64,000 bases of DNA, taken from positions 1 through 64,000 of the forward strand of contig CAUYUJ010019273.1 in the NCBI GenBank assembly GCA_963575745.1, written 5' to 3'. Made by a program: the position numbers and the translations under genes. The first letter of the stretch is position 1; every line of letters begins with the position of its first letter. The notes beneath the pieces were generated by a model. The model had not been told where the DNA came from and searched no databases. It was given only the letters and a program-made list of their open reading frames with translations. Source of the stretch: Prorocentrum cordatum (lineage: Eukaryota; Sar; Dinophyceae; Prorocentrales; Prorocentraceae). Shown piece by piece: positions 1 through 10,269 of this stretch.

Positions 1-1
1 A

Positions 2-694
2 GATGCCGAGGACTTCATGCGAAACAAGTTCGCAATATACAACATCACGAAAGAGGTAATCGACCAGTTCGACCAGTTCAGCCCATTGAATTGCATGGAC
101 TACCACTGGGGGGTCGAGGAAGCTCGGATCAAGATTGCACTCGACGAAGTCTATTCACAACATAGTGCTTGCCTCAAGCATATCACGGCGATTCATTCGC
201 CAATCAAATATAAAGCGGTGTCAGTGAAGAAGGAGTTCAAGAAGGACGCCATCGGACTTGTTCCGTTGACGACAGCCATATCGCTCAAGAAGGCGACGGA
301 TGAGATCAATATTGGCAACGTTTGCCTTAGGAAGTATACCGACCCTGCCAAGCATACCGATTACAACGTCGCGTTGATGGCCGCCGGCGGGCTCAGGCTC
401 AAGCGTGAAGAGGGTGGGACTGGCATTGGTGGTCTGAAGCGCGTGCCAGATCAGTACGGGGTGCCTTTCTGGTTGGTCGGCGTGTGCACCGCGAAGGAGA
501 AGCCAAACTTGGCTGTGACATTTGTGACCGCCACGAACGGCAGTAAGGTTCCCATCCTCAAAAACACGGTCGAGCTCAAGAGCGGCGACAGGTTGCGCAT
601 GTCCGAGGACACAGCAAAGGCGCTTGCAAGGAAAGTTGCATTGTCCGACGCCACGCCCGCCAAGCCCGCCAAGAAAAAAGCAAAGCCGCAGTGA
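2..694 (+). CDS. Hypothetical protein, 5' partial
   Basis: The reading frame is open to the left edge of the window (residues DAEDF precede the first visible Met at position 17), so the gene starts outside. At least 230 residues are visible, with no family I recognise. The composition is that of an ordinary globular protein. The C-terminus is a lysine/alanine/proline tail (TPAKPAKKKAKPQ) that could be a nuclear localisation or nucleic-acid-binding tail; that is inference. The next gene on the same strand starts 249 bp downstream, with a decayed spliced leader in the gap, as in dinoflagellate same-strand gene series. Confidence 0.6.
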   Translation, partial: DAEDFMRNKFAIYNITKEVIDQFDQFSPLNCMDYHWGVEEARIKIALDEVYSQHSACLKHITAIHSPIKYKAVSVKKEFKKDAIGLVPLTTAISLKKATDEINIGNVCLRKYTDPAKHTDYNVALMAAGGLRLKREEGGTGIGGLKRVPDQYGVPFWLVGVCTAKEKPNLAVTFVTATNGSKVPILKNTVELKSGDRLRMSEDTAKALARKVALSDATPAKPAKKKAKPQ

Positions 695-879
695 GCCGCC
701 CATTCGCCGCATTGCCGCGGCATTACGCAGGGCGTTGGCGTCGCCCTCCGTATATGAACGCACCTTGTTGGATGGCGAAGACATACTGAAATGCTTCATC
801 CTGCGATGCGCCATCACACCATCGCATCGCATCATTCTGCGATGCAGCATCGCGCCAGTCTGCGACATCGTCGCAACGC

Positions 880-901
880 ACCATAGCCGTTCTGGCTCAA
901 T
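880..901 (+). other. Decayed dinoflagellate spliced leader relic
   Basis: The 22 bases match the dinoflagellate spliced leader at 17 of 22 positions, including TAGCC and TGGCTCAA in the right spacing. It lies 42 bp upstream of the ATG at 943. In dinoflagellates such genomic relics mark genes that were copied back from trans-spliced mRNA. Confidence 0.55.
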
Positions 902-942
902 CGCTGGGGTATCACGCGGCCCACGCTGCCCCGCACGTCTGC

Positions 943-1809
943 ATGGCAGTGTCTGTTTCCATGCGCACGGTGATCGAGGGCGGCGGGCTCAAGGAGCCGT
1001 GGATACCGCGGACTATTGTCCATAGCGGAGGTATTGCGTTCATCGAGGTATCCCGGATGGACAGGAGGCTCTTCCAGTTCGTCGACATCCAGAACCCAAC
1101 AAACAGGAACGCCCCATTTGCCCAAAATCATTTCTTCAAAGAGTTGAAGGCCCTCCGAAACGCTGCATCGGACATTGCGATATGGGAGTACATGAAATCG
1201 CGAGACCCATTGCTGTCGGACCAGTCTGACCAAGACAAACTGATCAAGGCCTACAAGAAGAACATCGACGAGGGTGCTATGCCAGCATACGTTACGGTTC
1301 AGTTGCCAGAGGTTGAATCTAATGGTGGCGGCGTGGCCTTGAAGTGCGAGCCGATCGCAGTAAGATGCATATTTTCTGCATCAGCGATTAGCAAGGTACA
1401 TGTGGAATGTACAGAGAACGTACTGACTTACATCAGATGTGCTGCGCTGAAAGCAGCAGAGGACGATGGCACCGAGAAACAAAAGAGAGGACTGAACGGA
1501 GTGCCAGGGGTCCGATGCGACAAGCGTCGCAGGGTAGTGTATGTCGTTGTGAAATCCCACAACTCGTCAAGACGCATCTATCAAAAACCAGTGGAATGGA
1601 ATGACACGTGCATTTTGCACTGCGCCCCCGAGCTACGCGACAAAGTGGTCGCGAAGGGCGAGGAGATAGAGGATCGCGAGCCCGATGCCGATCTTCTCCA
1701 TGGGCTGAATTGTGCCGAGTATGCCGAGGGGGGTGGACCCGAAGATCAACAGGGCGATGGCGAAGACGACAATGTCGATGCTGCGGGTGATAGCGACGCC
1801 CAGGGCTGA
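943..1809 (+). CDS. Hypothetical protein, probable retrogene
   Basis: A 288-residue uninterrupted ORF with no family I recognise. The N-terminal two thirds look globular. The last ~60 residues are rich in Glu, Asp and Gly (EEIEDREPDAD, then GGGPEDQQGDGEDDN), an acidic disordered tail. The start was chosen because it is the first in-frame ATG after the spliced-leader relic at 880-901 and there is no intron-like break. The spliced-leader relic and the single exon suggest an origin by mRNA retroposition. The antisense frame is hydrophobic near the 3' end, but this is what an acidic tail gives on the opposite strand. Confidence 0.6.
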   Translation: MAVSVSMRTVIEGGGLKEPWIPRTIVHSGGIAFIEVSRMDRRLFQFVDIQNPTNRNAPFAQNHFFKELKALRNAASDIAIWEYMKSRDPLLSDQSDQDKLIKAYKKNIDEGAMPAYVTVQLPEVESNGGGVALKCEPIAVRCIFSASAISKVHVECTENVLTYIRCAALKAAEDDGTEKQKRGLNGVPGVRCDKRRRVVYVVVKSHNSSRRIYQKPVEWNDTCILHCAPELRDKVVAKGEEIEDREPDADLLHGLNCAEYAEGGGPEDQQGDGEDDNVDAAGDSDAQG

Positions 1810-3310
1810 GACGCCAGGCGCTGCGTCGGGCACGCACAGCGCGCCCACCCTTTCGACCTCCTATCTATTCTCCCACCGTCGGCCCCGTCGTCCTTCCCAC
1901 CCGCGGGGGGGGGAGGAGGGGGAGGGGGGGTGGGGGCTCGTCGCCATCGTTCTACACGCCCCCTCGTGCCACTCCTCGCCCGTTCGCATCCTAGATGCGC
2001 TCTTCAGGCAGACGTGCCGCCGCCACCCCTCACCCCTGAATGTTCAACAAGGAACCATCTGGGAACGACCTCTTATAGAGCGCCAACTCGTCCTGAGGGC
2101 CTGCACCTCCTGCCCCAGCCCCTCGACCTTCTGCGCTGCCTCCGTCTGCTGCTGTTGCTGTAGCGCTGCCTCCGTCTGCTGCTGCTGGTGCCGCTGCTAT
2201 GCGATCGTGCGCTGCTGCTCCCCCAACTCCGCGAGCAAGTGATCGTGCTGCTGACCGCGCAGCAAGAGATCGCCCTCCACATCGCCCACTCGTGCTAGCA
2301 ACACTCGTGCAGCATTTACGTGCGTAAGCAAAGCCTTCTATCGGCAGGTGGAGGGGCGACGGCGGCGGCGACGACATCGACGACGACGAACTTAAGACGA
2401 CGACGCCCGCCTCGCGAAGCTGCCGCATCGCGGCGACTATGCCAGGGGTCTCGGGCGCCATCGCAGCGCGGCTCTCGGACGACACCACGGGGGGATGTGC
2501 GGGGCCCGATCCGTCCTCGGGGGGGCTACGCGGGGCTCGCGTGTGAGCGCCAGCCGCTACGTACGAGCGCCCCGGCCCCATCCCCATGAACCCTACACCC
2601 AACACGGCGATGCGGATGCTCCGCAGAGGCGACGTCGCGGGGTGGCACCGTCGCGGGGTGGGGGACTTGGGGGTGGCCGACTTGGGGGGGGCCAGGAGCA
2701 AATGATTGGTATGGGGTTCGAATGGGAATGGGGTCGGGGGCACATTGTGCGTGATCTATGGGGGGCATGCAGCTTACTTCGCATGCCATATATGCGAGCT
2801 CGTAGTTGGGCGTGCTGTTTATGGGGATACAGCCATCGCCATGGGTGTGAAAACCGTCATCGTTGCACATGCGTTCAGCAACATTTGCTTGTGACGCAAC
2901 CGTGCATGATTCTCATTATGGTGACAATCGCATCTGCCACATCGTCGGCCGCACAATTGCCACTGTCATTACCACCGATACACACCGACTCGAACGTACA
3001 TGTCATGTAAGAGACGTTAGCGTCAGCATCACAAATCACATTATGCGTATGCAAACTATTTCGCCACAGCCGTTGTGTTGTTATGTGCGCGCGACGCCGT
3101 GAGTTATTGATGTGGGTGTTGGACTAGCTTCGGTTAGGGCGAGATAATGTTTGGTATTTGAAATATCGTAGTTTGATGTCGAACGGCACAGTAGTGTAGA
3201 GCTTCGTAGGTTAAGGATTTCGGCTTTCGGGTGAGTACAGTACTGCAAGCTTTGTGTGGTCTGTATGTGTAGAGTGCATCTAAGATGCACGAGGAACTAT
3301 AAAGATCCGC

Positions 3311-3311
<1 letters not shown>
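1810..3311. other. Region without a clear intact gene
   Basis: The sequence is C/G-rich with short poly-G runs (1907-1934, 2655-2695). The minus strand near 2060-2285 encodes a Gln-rich coiled-coil-like stretch described separately. From about 2750 to 3310 I see nothing I can call. Confidence 0.4.
2050..2305 (-). pseudogene. Possible Gln-rich coiled-coil gene fragment
   Basis: On the minus strand one frame reads as a plausible coiled coil: HDHLLAELGEQQRTIA, a stop, then repeated QQQQTEAAL units and VEGLGQEVQALRTSWR. The in-frame stop and the absence of clear ends make it a fragment at best. The overlapping 237-residue minus ORF (2030-2743) is in another frame and is Ser/Ala-rich. The short repeated QTEAA unit comes from a local CTGCTG-type repeat, so chance coding is possible. 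No family is recognised. Confidence 0.25.

Positions 3312-3358
<47 letters not shown>
3312..3358. repeat. (CT)n microsatellite
   Basis: A pure CT dinucleotide tract of about 47 bp. It is followed by a C-rich stretch and a CAG just before the ATG at 3504. It could serve as a polypyrimidine tract of an intron ending at 3503, but no donor site was identified. Confidence 0.85.
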
Positions 3359-3360
<2 letters not shown>

Positions 3361-4181
3361 CCGACGCCGTTGTGGCCCATGTGTTCAGCCACGCCCGCGG
3401 CGCGCGGGCCGTGGGTTCACGGCGCGGGGCCCGCGCCTCCACAGGGTGCTCGCCCCCCCCGCCGCGCGGGGCCCCCGACGCCCGCCGCGGCCTCGCCCTG
3501 CAGATGAGCGGCGGTGGCGACGACGCCACCGAGGTGGCAATGTTGCTCGCAGCGGCGAGCGAGATCCAGCAGCGACGGGAGAAGGTGGCGGAGGAGAAGC
3601 CGTCGCGGCTGCAGCCGACGTCCAAGAAGCGGCCGACCGCGCCGCGGACGGCTCCGCCAGAGCACGTCTTGGCGGCCGCCATGGCCTCCGCCGAGAAGAA
3701 GCGCAAGGCGGTGTGCTGGTCGGCACCGGCTCGCGTGCAGACGTGGCGCGGCTCGGTGGCGGACTCGCTGCTCGAGAAGCTCAACCTCGCGCCGCCCATG
3801 CACCCGACGATGAACTCGATGCAGGACCTTCTCGAGTTCGAGGTCGACGAGCCCGAGGGCGGCGGCGACGACGCCGCGGGCGGCGGCGACGCGGTCGACG
3901 AGGCCGACGGCGACTACGAGGGCGCCATGGCGGATGAGTACGAAGGTGGCGACGCTGAGGGCGGTGGCTACGACGACAGCGCGGGCGAGGGCTACACCGC
4001 CGATGGCGACGCCGAGGGCTACGGCTACTACAGCAGTTGCCGTAAAAGCCGCCACTACTACGACTACGACGACAGCAGCGAGGGCGTTGGCGGCAAAGAC
4101 AGCTACTACACCAAGGACGGCAACGACGGCCACACCAAGGACGGCTACTACGGCGGCCACAACAAGGACGGCTACTATTTA

Positions 4182-4202
4182 TTTTTTTTTTTTTTTTTTT
4201 TT
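4182..4202. repeat. Poly-T tract inside a coding repeat
   Basis: Twenty-one T residues lie between GGCTACTAT and TACGGCCAC, which are normally adjacent in this YG repeat. The tract therefore interrupts the coding repeat. It resembles the much longer poly-T at 10909-11055. Confidence 0.8.
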
Positions 4203-4985
4203 AAATACGGCCACTAATCAAGACGCGACTACGGCGGCCACACCACAGGACGGCTACTACGGCAAGGAGGGGCTGGTGGGCCTAGGACGCTACAACGGCC
4301 GTGAAAGGGCGACGGCTACTATGCCGCAAGGCGGACGGCTACTATGGCCAGAGAAGGGGAACGGCTACTATGGCCAACAAGGGCGACGCTACTATGGCCA
4401 CGAAATGGCGACGGCTACTATGCACGAGACGGCGACGCTACAGCGGCCACGTGAAGGGCGAACGCTACTAACGGCCACAAGCGACGGCTAAACGGCGCCA
4501 CTGCAGTGGCCGCGAACAAGGGCGACGGCCTACTACGCCATAATAAACAAAGCGACGCTACGAGCCACGTGAAGGCACCCTACAGCGGCCACGTGAAGGG
4601 CGACGGCTACTACAGCCACGAGAAGGGCGACGGCTACGACAGCCACGACAAGGGCGACGGCTACTACGGCGGCCACAAGAAGGACGGCTACGGCGGCCAC
4701 AAGAAGGACGGCTACGGCGGCCACGTGAAGGGCGACGGCAAGGACGGGGGCGGGGGCGACGGCCCCCGCCCCCGCGGGGGCAAGCACATCCGCCTCGCCA
4801 AAGCACTGGCCGTGCGGGAGCACCTGCAGGGCTTGCACGACCTGCCCGAGCAGGACCAGAAGTACGCGGCCTGGAGCCGCCGCACGCCGCCGCAGGTGTG
4901 GCTGAAGGCGGTCGCCGACTACGCTGCGGCGACCGCAGCGGGCTCAAGCTCCGTGCGATCACGGGGCACACGTCGGCGACCACCG

Positions 4986-4986
4986 T

Positions 4987-5029
<43 letters not shown>

Positions 5030-5053
5030 GCGTTGTCGTCGTCGTCGTCGTCG
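4986..5053. repeat. (GTC)n microsatellite
   Basis: A trinucleotide tract of GTC/CGT units at the 3' end of the YG-rich gene. It gives poly-Arg in the coding frame and poly-Ser or poly-Asp in others. Confidence 0.8.
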
Positions 5054-5182
5054 CGTGGTCGGCGAGGTGTGCCCTGTCGGAAGGGGTTGAGGCTCCCACG
5101 GCGGCGACTCAGCACAGGAGTTGCCGCCGAAGCTGCGGGGGTGCACAGCAGCTGAGGGCTGCCACGAATACGGATTAAGAAT

Positions 5183-5468
5183 CGTCGCAGAGGGTACCGC
5201 TGTCAAACGACACGGGTGTCGTCTTTGAGAATCTCAAAGACGACAACGTGTCGTCTTTGAGAATCTCAAAGACGACACGCGCGTCGTCTTTGAGAATCTC
5301 AAAGACGACAAAATCTCTATTAGATTTAATATTACCAACGTGTCGTCTTTGAGAATCTCAAAGACGACACGCGCGTCGTCTTTGAGAATCTCAAAGACGA
5401 CAACGTGTCGTCTTTGAGAATCTCAAAGACGACGCGCGTGTCGTCTGACAGTGGTACCCTCTGCGACG
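5183..5468. mobile_element. Nested-palindrome MITE-like foldback element
   Basis: Both ends carry inverted repeats: CGTCGCAGAGGGTACC at the left is matched exactly by its reverse complement at the right. Similarity extends about 20 bp further in (CTGTCAAACGACAC against CTGTCAGACGACAC) and perhaps 5 bp outward. Inside are six copies of a perfect 27-bp palindrome with 13-base arms (GTCGTCTTTGAGA) around a single A, at 5218, 5250, 5283, 5342, 5375 and 5407. There are three on each side of a unique ~32-bp AT-rich centre, so the whole 286 bp is a near dyad. It contains no ORF. A clear target-site duplication was not found. Confidence 0.7.
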
Positions 5469-5763
5469 CTTCTCGGTCCACCTTCAGAGGTGTTCATCGC
5501 ATCGGTCGCGAGGCCTTTGGACGATCGCTGAGCGACGCGTCGCTCCCGCTCAGCGTGATCGCTCCGCTTCCCTGAGCACTTTTCGGAGGCTCACGATCGA
5601 CGGCGAAACGACCGACCTCCCCCCTCCTCCCTCTCATCCCTTCCTCCTCCTATTCCTCCTCCTCCTCCTCATCCTTTGCCTCCCCCTCCCCCTCCTCCTC
5701 CTCCTGCATCCTCCTCATCCGCCCCCGCCTCCTCCAGTTCCATCCTCCTGCTCGTCCCCCTCA

Positions 5764-5925
5764 GCATCCTGAGGTGTCCTGAGGTGTCCTGAGGTGTCCC
5801 GAGGTGTCCTGAGGTCTCCTGGGGTTGTCAGCTCAGAGATGCCCTGAGGTGTCCTGAGGCGCCCTGGTGTTGTCATCTCAGGTGTCCTGAGGTGTCCTGA
5901 GGTATCCTGAGGTGTCCTGAGGCGT
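5764..5925. repeat. 10-bp minisatellite (TGTCCTGAGG)n
   Basis: About 14 degenerate copies of a 10-bp unit near TGTCCTGAGG, in two runs separated by variants such as TTGTCAGCTC. It lies between a CTCC-rich stretch (5620-5760) and a GTC/GCC tract. Confidence 0.75.
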
Positions 5926-5929
5926 TGCA

Positions 5930-5968
5930 TTCGCCGTCGTCGTCGTCGGCGTCCGCCGTCGTCGTCGC

Positions 5969-6000
<32 letters not shown>

Positions 6001-6223
6001 TCCCGCATCGTCGTCGTCGCCGCCGCAGTCGTCGCCGTCGTCCGCCGCCTTCGTCGCCGCCGACGTCGTCGCCGTCGCCGTTGTCGCCGCCGTCGTCGTC
6101 GCCGTCGTCTTTTCGTCGTCCTGCATCGTGGTCGTCGCCGCCGCAGTCGTCGTCGTCGTCCGCCGCCTTCGTCGCCGCCGACGTCGCCGCCGTCGCCGCC
6201 GTCGCCGCCGCCGCCGTCGCCGC

Positions 6224-6257
<34 letters not shown>

Positions 6258-6296
6258 GTCGCCGTCGCCGCCGTCGCCGTCGCCGCCGTTGCCCTT
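5930..6296. repeat. (GTC/GCC)n trinucleotide tract
   Basis: About 370 bp of mixed GTC, GCC and CGT triplets. The long ORFs here (poly-Val/Ala, poly-Arg, poly-Asp/Thr) are by-products of the repeat. Confidence 0.85.
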
Positions 6297-6320
6297 ATCA
6301 TCCGCATCGGCTGCGCCGTC

Positions 6321-7098
6321 TCACCGCCGCCCATCATCCCCGCAATCGCGACCCTCATGGTCCTCGCGAAGGTTCGCGACGCGGCCCTGGCCCTCGCGAA
6401 TGTTCGCGATCGTGGCGACCTGGCTCGCGATAGTGGCGGCCTGGCTCTCGATCGTGGCCTTCTGAGCTTCGATCGTGGCGCCGTTGCTCTGAATCTGCTC
6501 ATGCCATTTGATGTAGTCATCGCGCTGCTTCAGGGCACGATCAACCACGGAGACGATCACACGGCGATGATCATCAGCCGACTTGAGCTGCTGGTTCATA
6601 TCAGTAACCATGCGGTCCGCCGTATCCTCGACGGGGCCGCTCCGCCACGATCCACCACCAGCATAAGCCGATGACGAGCCGTCACCAATTGACGCCAATT
6701 CGGGCGGGGAGGTCGACGGTGGGCGGGCTGGGCTGATAACCGTTCTGCGCCAACATATACGGAGGATGGCGGGGAGGACGAGGGCGAGGATACCAATGAT
6801 GACGAGGACGGGGGCGGTGGAGATCACGCTGCTCAGACAGCGATCGCACATCGTCGACGGATGCGATCATCGTCGCAGCGTTCTGGCACAGATCGCGCCC
6901 GTCTCTCTTCTCTATAGCCACAACGCCGCGCACGCATGAAGATATCAAAGCACTCCGAGCCCTGCATCGCCATGAGGATATACTGTTTAGGAACCAGCAG
7001 CTTGACACCGCCTCAAGCACAAGGCCAACAGCCTCAAGAAGGCGAAGCAGATGGACCGCAAGGCGACCTTGTCGCCGCGCCGCGCGCTGTCGGGACAT
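6321..7098 (-). pseudogene. Possible minus-strand coiled-coil protein, frameshifted
   Basis: On the minus strand a Pro-rich segment (HPPYMLAQNGYQPSPPT) runs to a stop near 6684. In the next frame it continues as ELASIGDGSSSAYAGGGSW and then a helical region with DRMVTDMNQQLKSADDHRR and a heptad-like run, IEAQKATIESQAATIASQ. This suggests one gene with a single frameshift near 6700. The heptad run ends in the GTC/GCC tract. The 5' part (toward 7098) is weak, because the plus strand there also reads like protein. No family is recognised. Confidence 0.35.
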
Positions 7099-8205
7099 GC
7101 TTGCATATGCATGCAGATATGATATTGTTGTTTGGTGCGGTGTATGTACACTAGAAGAGCGGCGTGATATGATAGTTCTGGGCTAGGTTGTGGGGTGTGT
7201 CTGATATTGTCGGCGTGATCCCGCCTGGTTGTGCGTCTCACGGCGGGCGTGGTGACGCCTATCGCCGCACCTATTTCCCCCCCCCCCTCCCCCACCATCC
7301 GACATGCCCCGCCCGTTCGGTGTGAGGTGATGCAGTGCTTCAAGGCGTACGAGAAGGCCAAGAAAAAGGCCGAGGACGCCGAGTACGCTTGGCTGCAAGC
7401 GCGTGAGCACGCCGTGGACTTGCATGGGCAGCACGATCGGGCAAGGAAGCTGGTAATCGACACAGGGGGCTTGTACAGAGCACGGGGGCGCAAGGCCTTA
7501 GGCTTCGGCGCGTGAGTGCGTGGATACGCAATTAGGTCCGAGTGTGTAAACACCGTTTCCCAAGAGTTGCGCCTGTCGCGGGGAGGGCGGGCGCTTCGCG
7601 CCATGCGCTAAGACAACAATGCCTGGATCGAGCTCGTCGGGGCAGCGTTGCAACCATTGCAAATATGGGGTCAATTGTTAGGGGGGAGTGGGGGATGTGT
7701 GGCCTATCGGCTCAGTTGCAATAGGTTTTGCACAAGTTATCGTTTCAGTTGTGGAGGGGCAATGGGCAAGTCCCGCAAGACGATCGCGATGGATGCCCAG
7801 GCTCGCCAGGACTGGAAGGAGGACAAACATGTCAGGCTGACCAACGCTAACATCACCAAGGTAGCATGCAAGGCCGGGTTCTTGTGTGCATCGAAGAAGG
7901 TGGCCCCGTGTGTGAAAACACGTTAAACACTCATTGCAATGACATTAGCCGCCGCACTAGAAATTGCAATTGCATTTGAATTTGGTGGCATTGAATGCCT
8001 GTGCCCTGTATATGTGTGTTTTGTTTTAGCGCACGATTCCCAGGTTCTCGAGAAGTTCAAGAATTTCGAGGCCGCCAAGAAGAAGATGGAGGAGGCCAAG
8101 AGCGAGTGGATGGAGTCGATCGGTGATCGCATCGATGCCCGCGCTGAGTGGGAGAACGCGTGCGAGCAGCACGCGAGCATCAAATCAGAGCGCATGCCGC
8201 GCTGA
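6930..8205 (+). pseudogene. Possible multi-exon small coiled-coil gene(s)
   Basis: Several short plus-strand segments read like charged helical protein but are not in one frame: EDIKALRALHRHEDILFRNQ (6939-7000), LKHKANSLKKAKQMDRKATL (7018-7075), FKAYEKAKKKAEDAEYAWLQ (7339-7400, open to 7515), an ORF with ATG at 7760 (MGKSRKTIAMDAQARQDW), and FKNFEAAKKKMEEAKSEWM (open to the stop at 8205). The 7339 and 8050 segments resemble each other. The sequence between 7910 and 8028 has GT-rich and TTTTGTTTTAG ends that could be an intron. This is either a spliced gene with repeated exons or a decayed one; I cannot decide, and I recognise no family. Confidence 0.35.
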
Positions 8206-8520
8206 TGGGGCCGTGTCGGGCGAGGCTTCGCAAGTGCGATGATGTGTTCAGATTCGCAATGGTCCACGTCAAATGTTCAGTGGTCACGCCAATCATGCCT
8301 TACATCTGATTAGCATGCCGAGCAAGGGGGTGGACCCATCCAAGTCAGTGTTTGTCAAGCTGCGCCCAGCCGTGGCGACGACGATGGCTGACCCCCCCCC
8401 GCCCCCCGAGAGGACTACCACCCCCGCGAGAGGACTACCAACCCTCGCGCTGTTGGTTTGTTCGACACCCCTGTTGACCTTTGCCTCATCGCCAAGCGTG
8501 CACGCGTCATCGTCGTGGGC

Positions 8521-8542
8521 TCCGTAACCAGTTTGGCTCAAA
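8521..8542 (+). other. Spliced leader relic
   Basis: Matches the dinoflagellate spliced leader at 19 of 22 positions (TCCGTAACCAGTTTGGCTCA). It lies 44 bp upstream of the ATG at 8586. Confidence 0.75.
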
Positions 8543-8585
8543 CAGTTTTGCGAACTTACATATCGCTTTCTGCTGCGTAGCAGCA

Positions 8586-10048
8586 ATGACGTCGATACGT
8601 GATGTGCTGGCCGAACTCAATCATCTGATTGATTGGCATCATACCCAAGTCGGCTGCGGACTCGACGCAAAGACATGCGCCGACAACCAGATGCAGTCGC
8701 TGTTGTCGAGAGTGCGATCCTTCGGAACGATCAGCACTGACGACGCTACGCTCTTGGTGGGCACAATTCGGGACAATGCGCTCCCAGACTGGTCCCCTGA
8801 TCAGATTGCAGAAATCTGCACGGCGGTAGGGCAGAAGACGGGTGTGCTGACCAGCACCGCAGATAAGAAGTGGCAGAAGGTAACTGCATTCTCGCGCTTC
8901 CTTTCGGCGTCTGAGGCGACCAAGTTAAAGAGCGGCGACATGTCGCAGAAGGCGATGATCGCCATGGTGTGCAAGAGGGCCCATGCGATCGGTATGTACA
9001 CTCTGTCCGAGGGGAGCAGGGGTCAACTCGCAGCGGTGGTATCGTCCCAACTCACTGGCGTTACCAACGACATGTGGTACGACATCCTGGTGCAGGTCAA
9101 GCTGAAGCTGGCTGCCATGAAGGCACGAGACTGGAAACACAGAACTATATGGGAATACGATTCTCCAGACTCCCTCGAGAGCGAATCGTGGTACTATACC
9201 GCGTACCCCGAGGGAGACCCGCCACACGGGCAGGACTGGTACATCGACGAGCCCGACTTCGTGCGACTGAGCAGTCGCTTGATGAAGGGCGGCAAGCAAG
9301 CGGCCAAGCAAGCGCGGGACGACCGCCCCGCCCCGCCGCCGCCGACCGGCCCGCCTCCCGCCATTTGCGACTTCGGCGCCTACCAATCCATGTACGGGAC
9401 GATGAACGCGTACCATATGTACGCTCATCCAGGAATGGTGCCTCCGCCAGGGATGGTGCCTGGCCAATCGTCACACTCTTGGTCGCCTCCGCCAGGGATG
9501 ATGCCGAAGCCCAAAGCGCCACCGCAAGATGCGCCCTCACCACAGGAGGCGCCCCCGCCTGCGGCCCCACCAGCCGCGGGAGGAATGCCCGCCCCGCTCG
9601 GCGACTTATCCGATGAGGGGGCAGCGCTTCGCAAGACAATGCGCAAGCGTAAGGAGGCCGTGGCCCTGAGTAAACGTCCAGCAGCTGCTGGGGGCGATGC
9701 CGATGGCGTCGAGGGCGCCGACGACGATGGCGACGAACACGCCGACGAGGAGGGGGGCCCGCCGAAGAAGGTCATGAAGGGCGCCCCGCCGAAGAAGGCC
9801 ATGAAGGTGGTCATGCGGAGGCCCTCGGCGAAGCCGAGGCCACGGCGAAGCCGAAGCCGCTGCCCAAGGCCCCGCTGACGGGGGCCCCGAAGATCGAGTA
9901 CCGCGCGGGGTATATACTCACGCAGCCAGACAAGTCCCAGTACAGGGCTGTCCTGGGGCGGTCCGACAGGCGCATCCGCTGGGACACGGGCAGCGCGCGC
10001 CAGGAAGCTTTCACCAAGGCGATGAAGTTCATAGACGAGCGCTCGTAG
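8586..10048 (+). pseudogene. Hypothetical Pro/Met-rich protein, retrogene, frameshifted
   Basis: The start at 8586 (MTSIRDVLAELNHLIDWHH) is the first ATG after the spliced-leader relic. The N-terminal ~230 residues are globular with conserved-looking Trp and Cys. A Pro/Met-rich linker (GMVPPPGMVPGQ) follows, then a basic region with KKVMKGAPPKKAMKVVMRRP. The frame stops at 9878. The next frame continues as KPKPLPKAPLTGAPKIEYR, then DKSQYRAVLGRSDRRIRWD, to a stop at 10048. A one-base deletion near 9842, in an AKPRP-type repeat, would explain this. I do not recognise the family. The spliced leader, the single exon and the same-strand neighbour 220 bp downstream fit retroposed dinoflagellate genes. 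Confidence 0.6.
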
Positions 10049-10245
10049 CCGCTTGTCTGCTCTGCTCATCGCCGATCGCGACTTCTCGCGATTTGTTTCG
10101 CTGTGCTATAACGCTTGTGTGCATTGTTCATGTATGCCTGCATGGTGCAATGTAAAAAGCAAGTCGTTGTTCCATCGTATGCGAGGGGCACCCGTCGCAC
10201 AATCCTCTGTTGCGATTGCAGATATCGCATTCATGCTACCATCTC

Positions 10246-10267
10246 TCAGTAGCAGTTTTGGCTCAAG
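10246..10267 (+). other. Spliced leader relic
   Basis: Matches 19 of 22 positions of the dinoflagellate spliced leader, with TTTTGGCTCAAG intact. It is only 2 bp upstream of the ATG at 10270. Confidence 0.8.
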
Positions 10268-10269
10268 CC

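Larger units (their letters stand above)
3504..5090 (+). pseudogene. YG-rich tandem-repeat protein gene, interrupted
   Basis: The start at 3504 (MSGGGDDATEVAMLLAAAS) directly follows a CAG that could be a splice acceptor. The N-terminal ~120 residues are globular and charged. Then comes an acidic Gly/Asp/Tyr region, and then repeats of the type KDGYYGGH and HVKGDGYY. After the repeats the C-terminal part (KHIRLAKALAVREHLQGLHDLPEQ, in pieces) looks like conserved sequence and runs into Arg codons made by a CGT tract. The frame is broken at least twice: by a 21-base poly-T at 4182-4202 inside a YG repeat, and again by 4506, where an ORF to 5090 resumes the same repeat. The repeat unit is visible in all three frames between 4230 and 4560, which points to several indels. 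I do not recognise the family. Confidence 0.5.

Noticed and set aside
1633-1848. Minus-strand ORF that looks like a membrane protein (RSIDIVVFAIALLIFG)
   Set aside because: It is antisense to the acidic tail of the 943-1809 gene; antisense of Glu/Asp codons gives Leu/Phe/Val-rich sequence.
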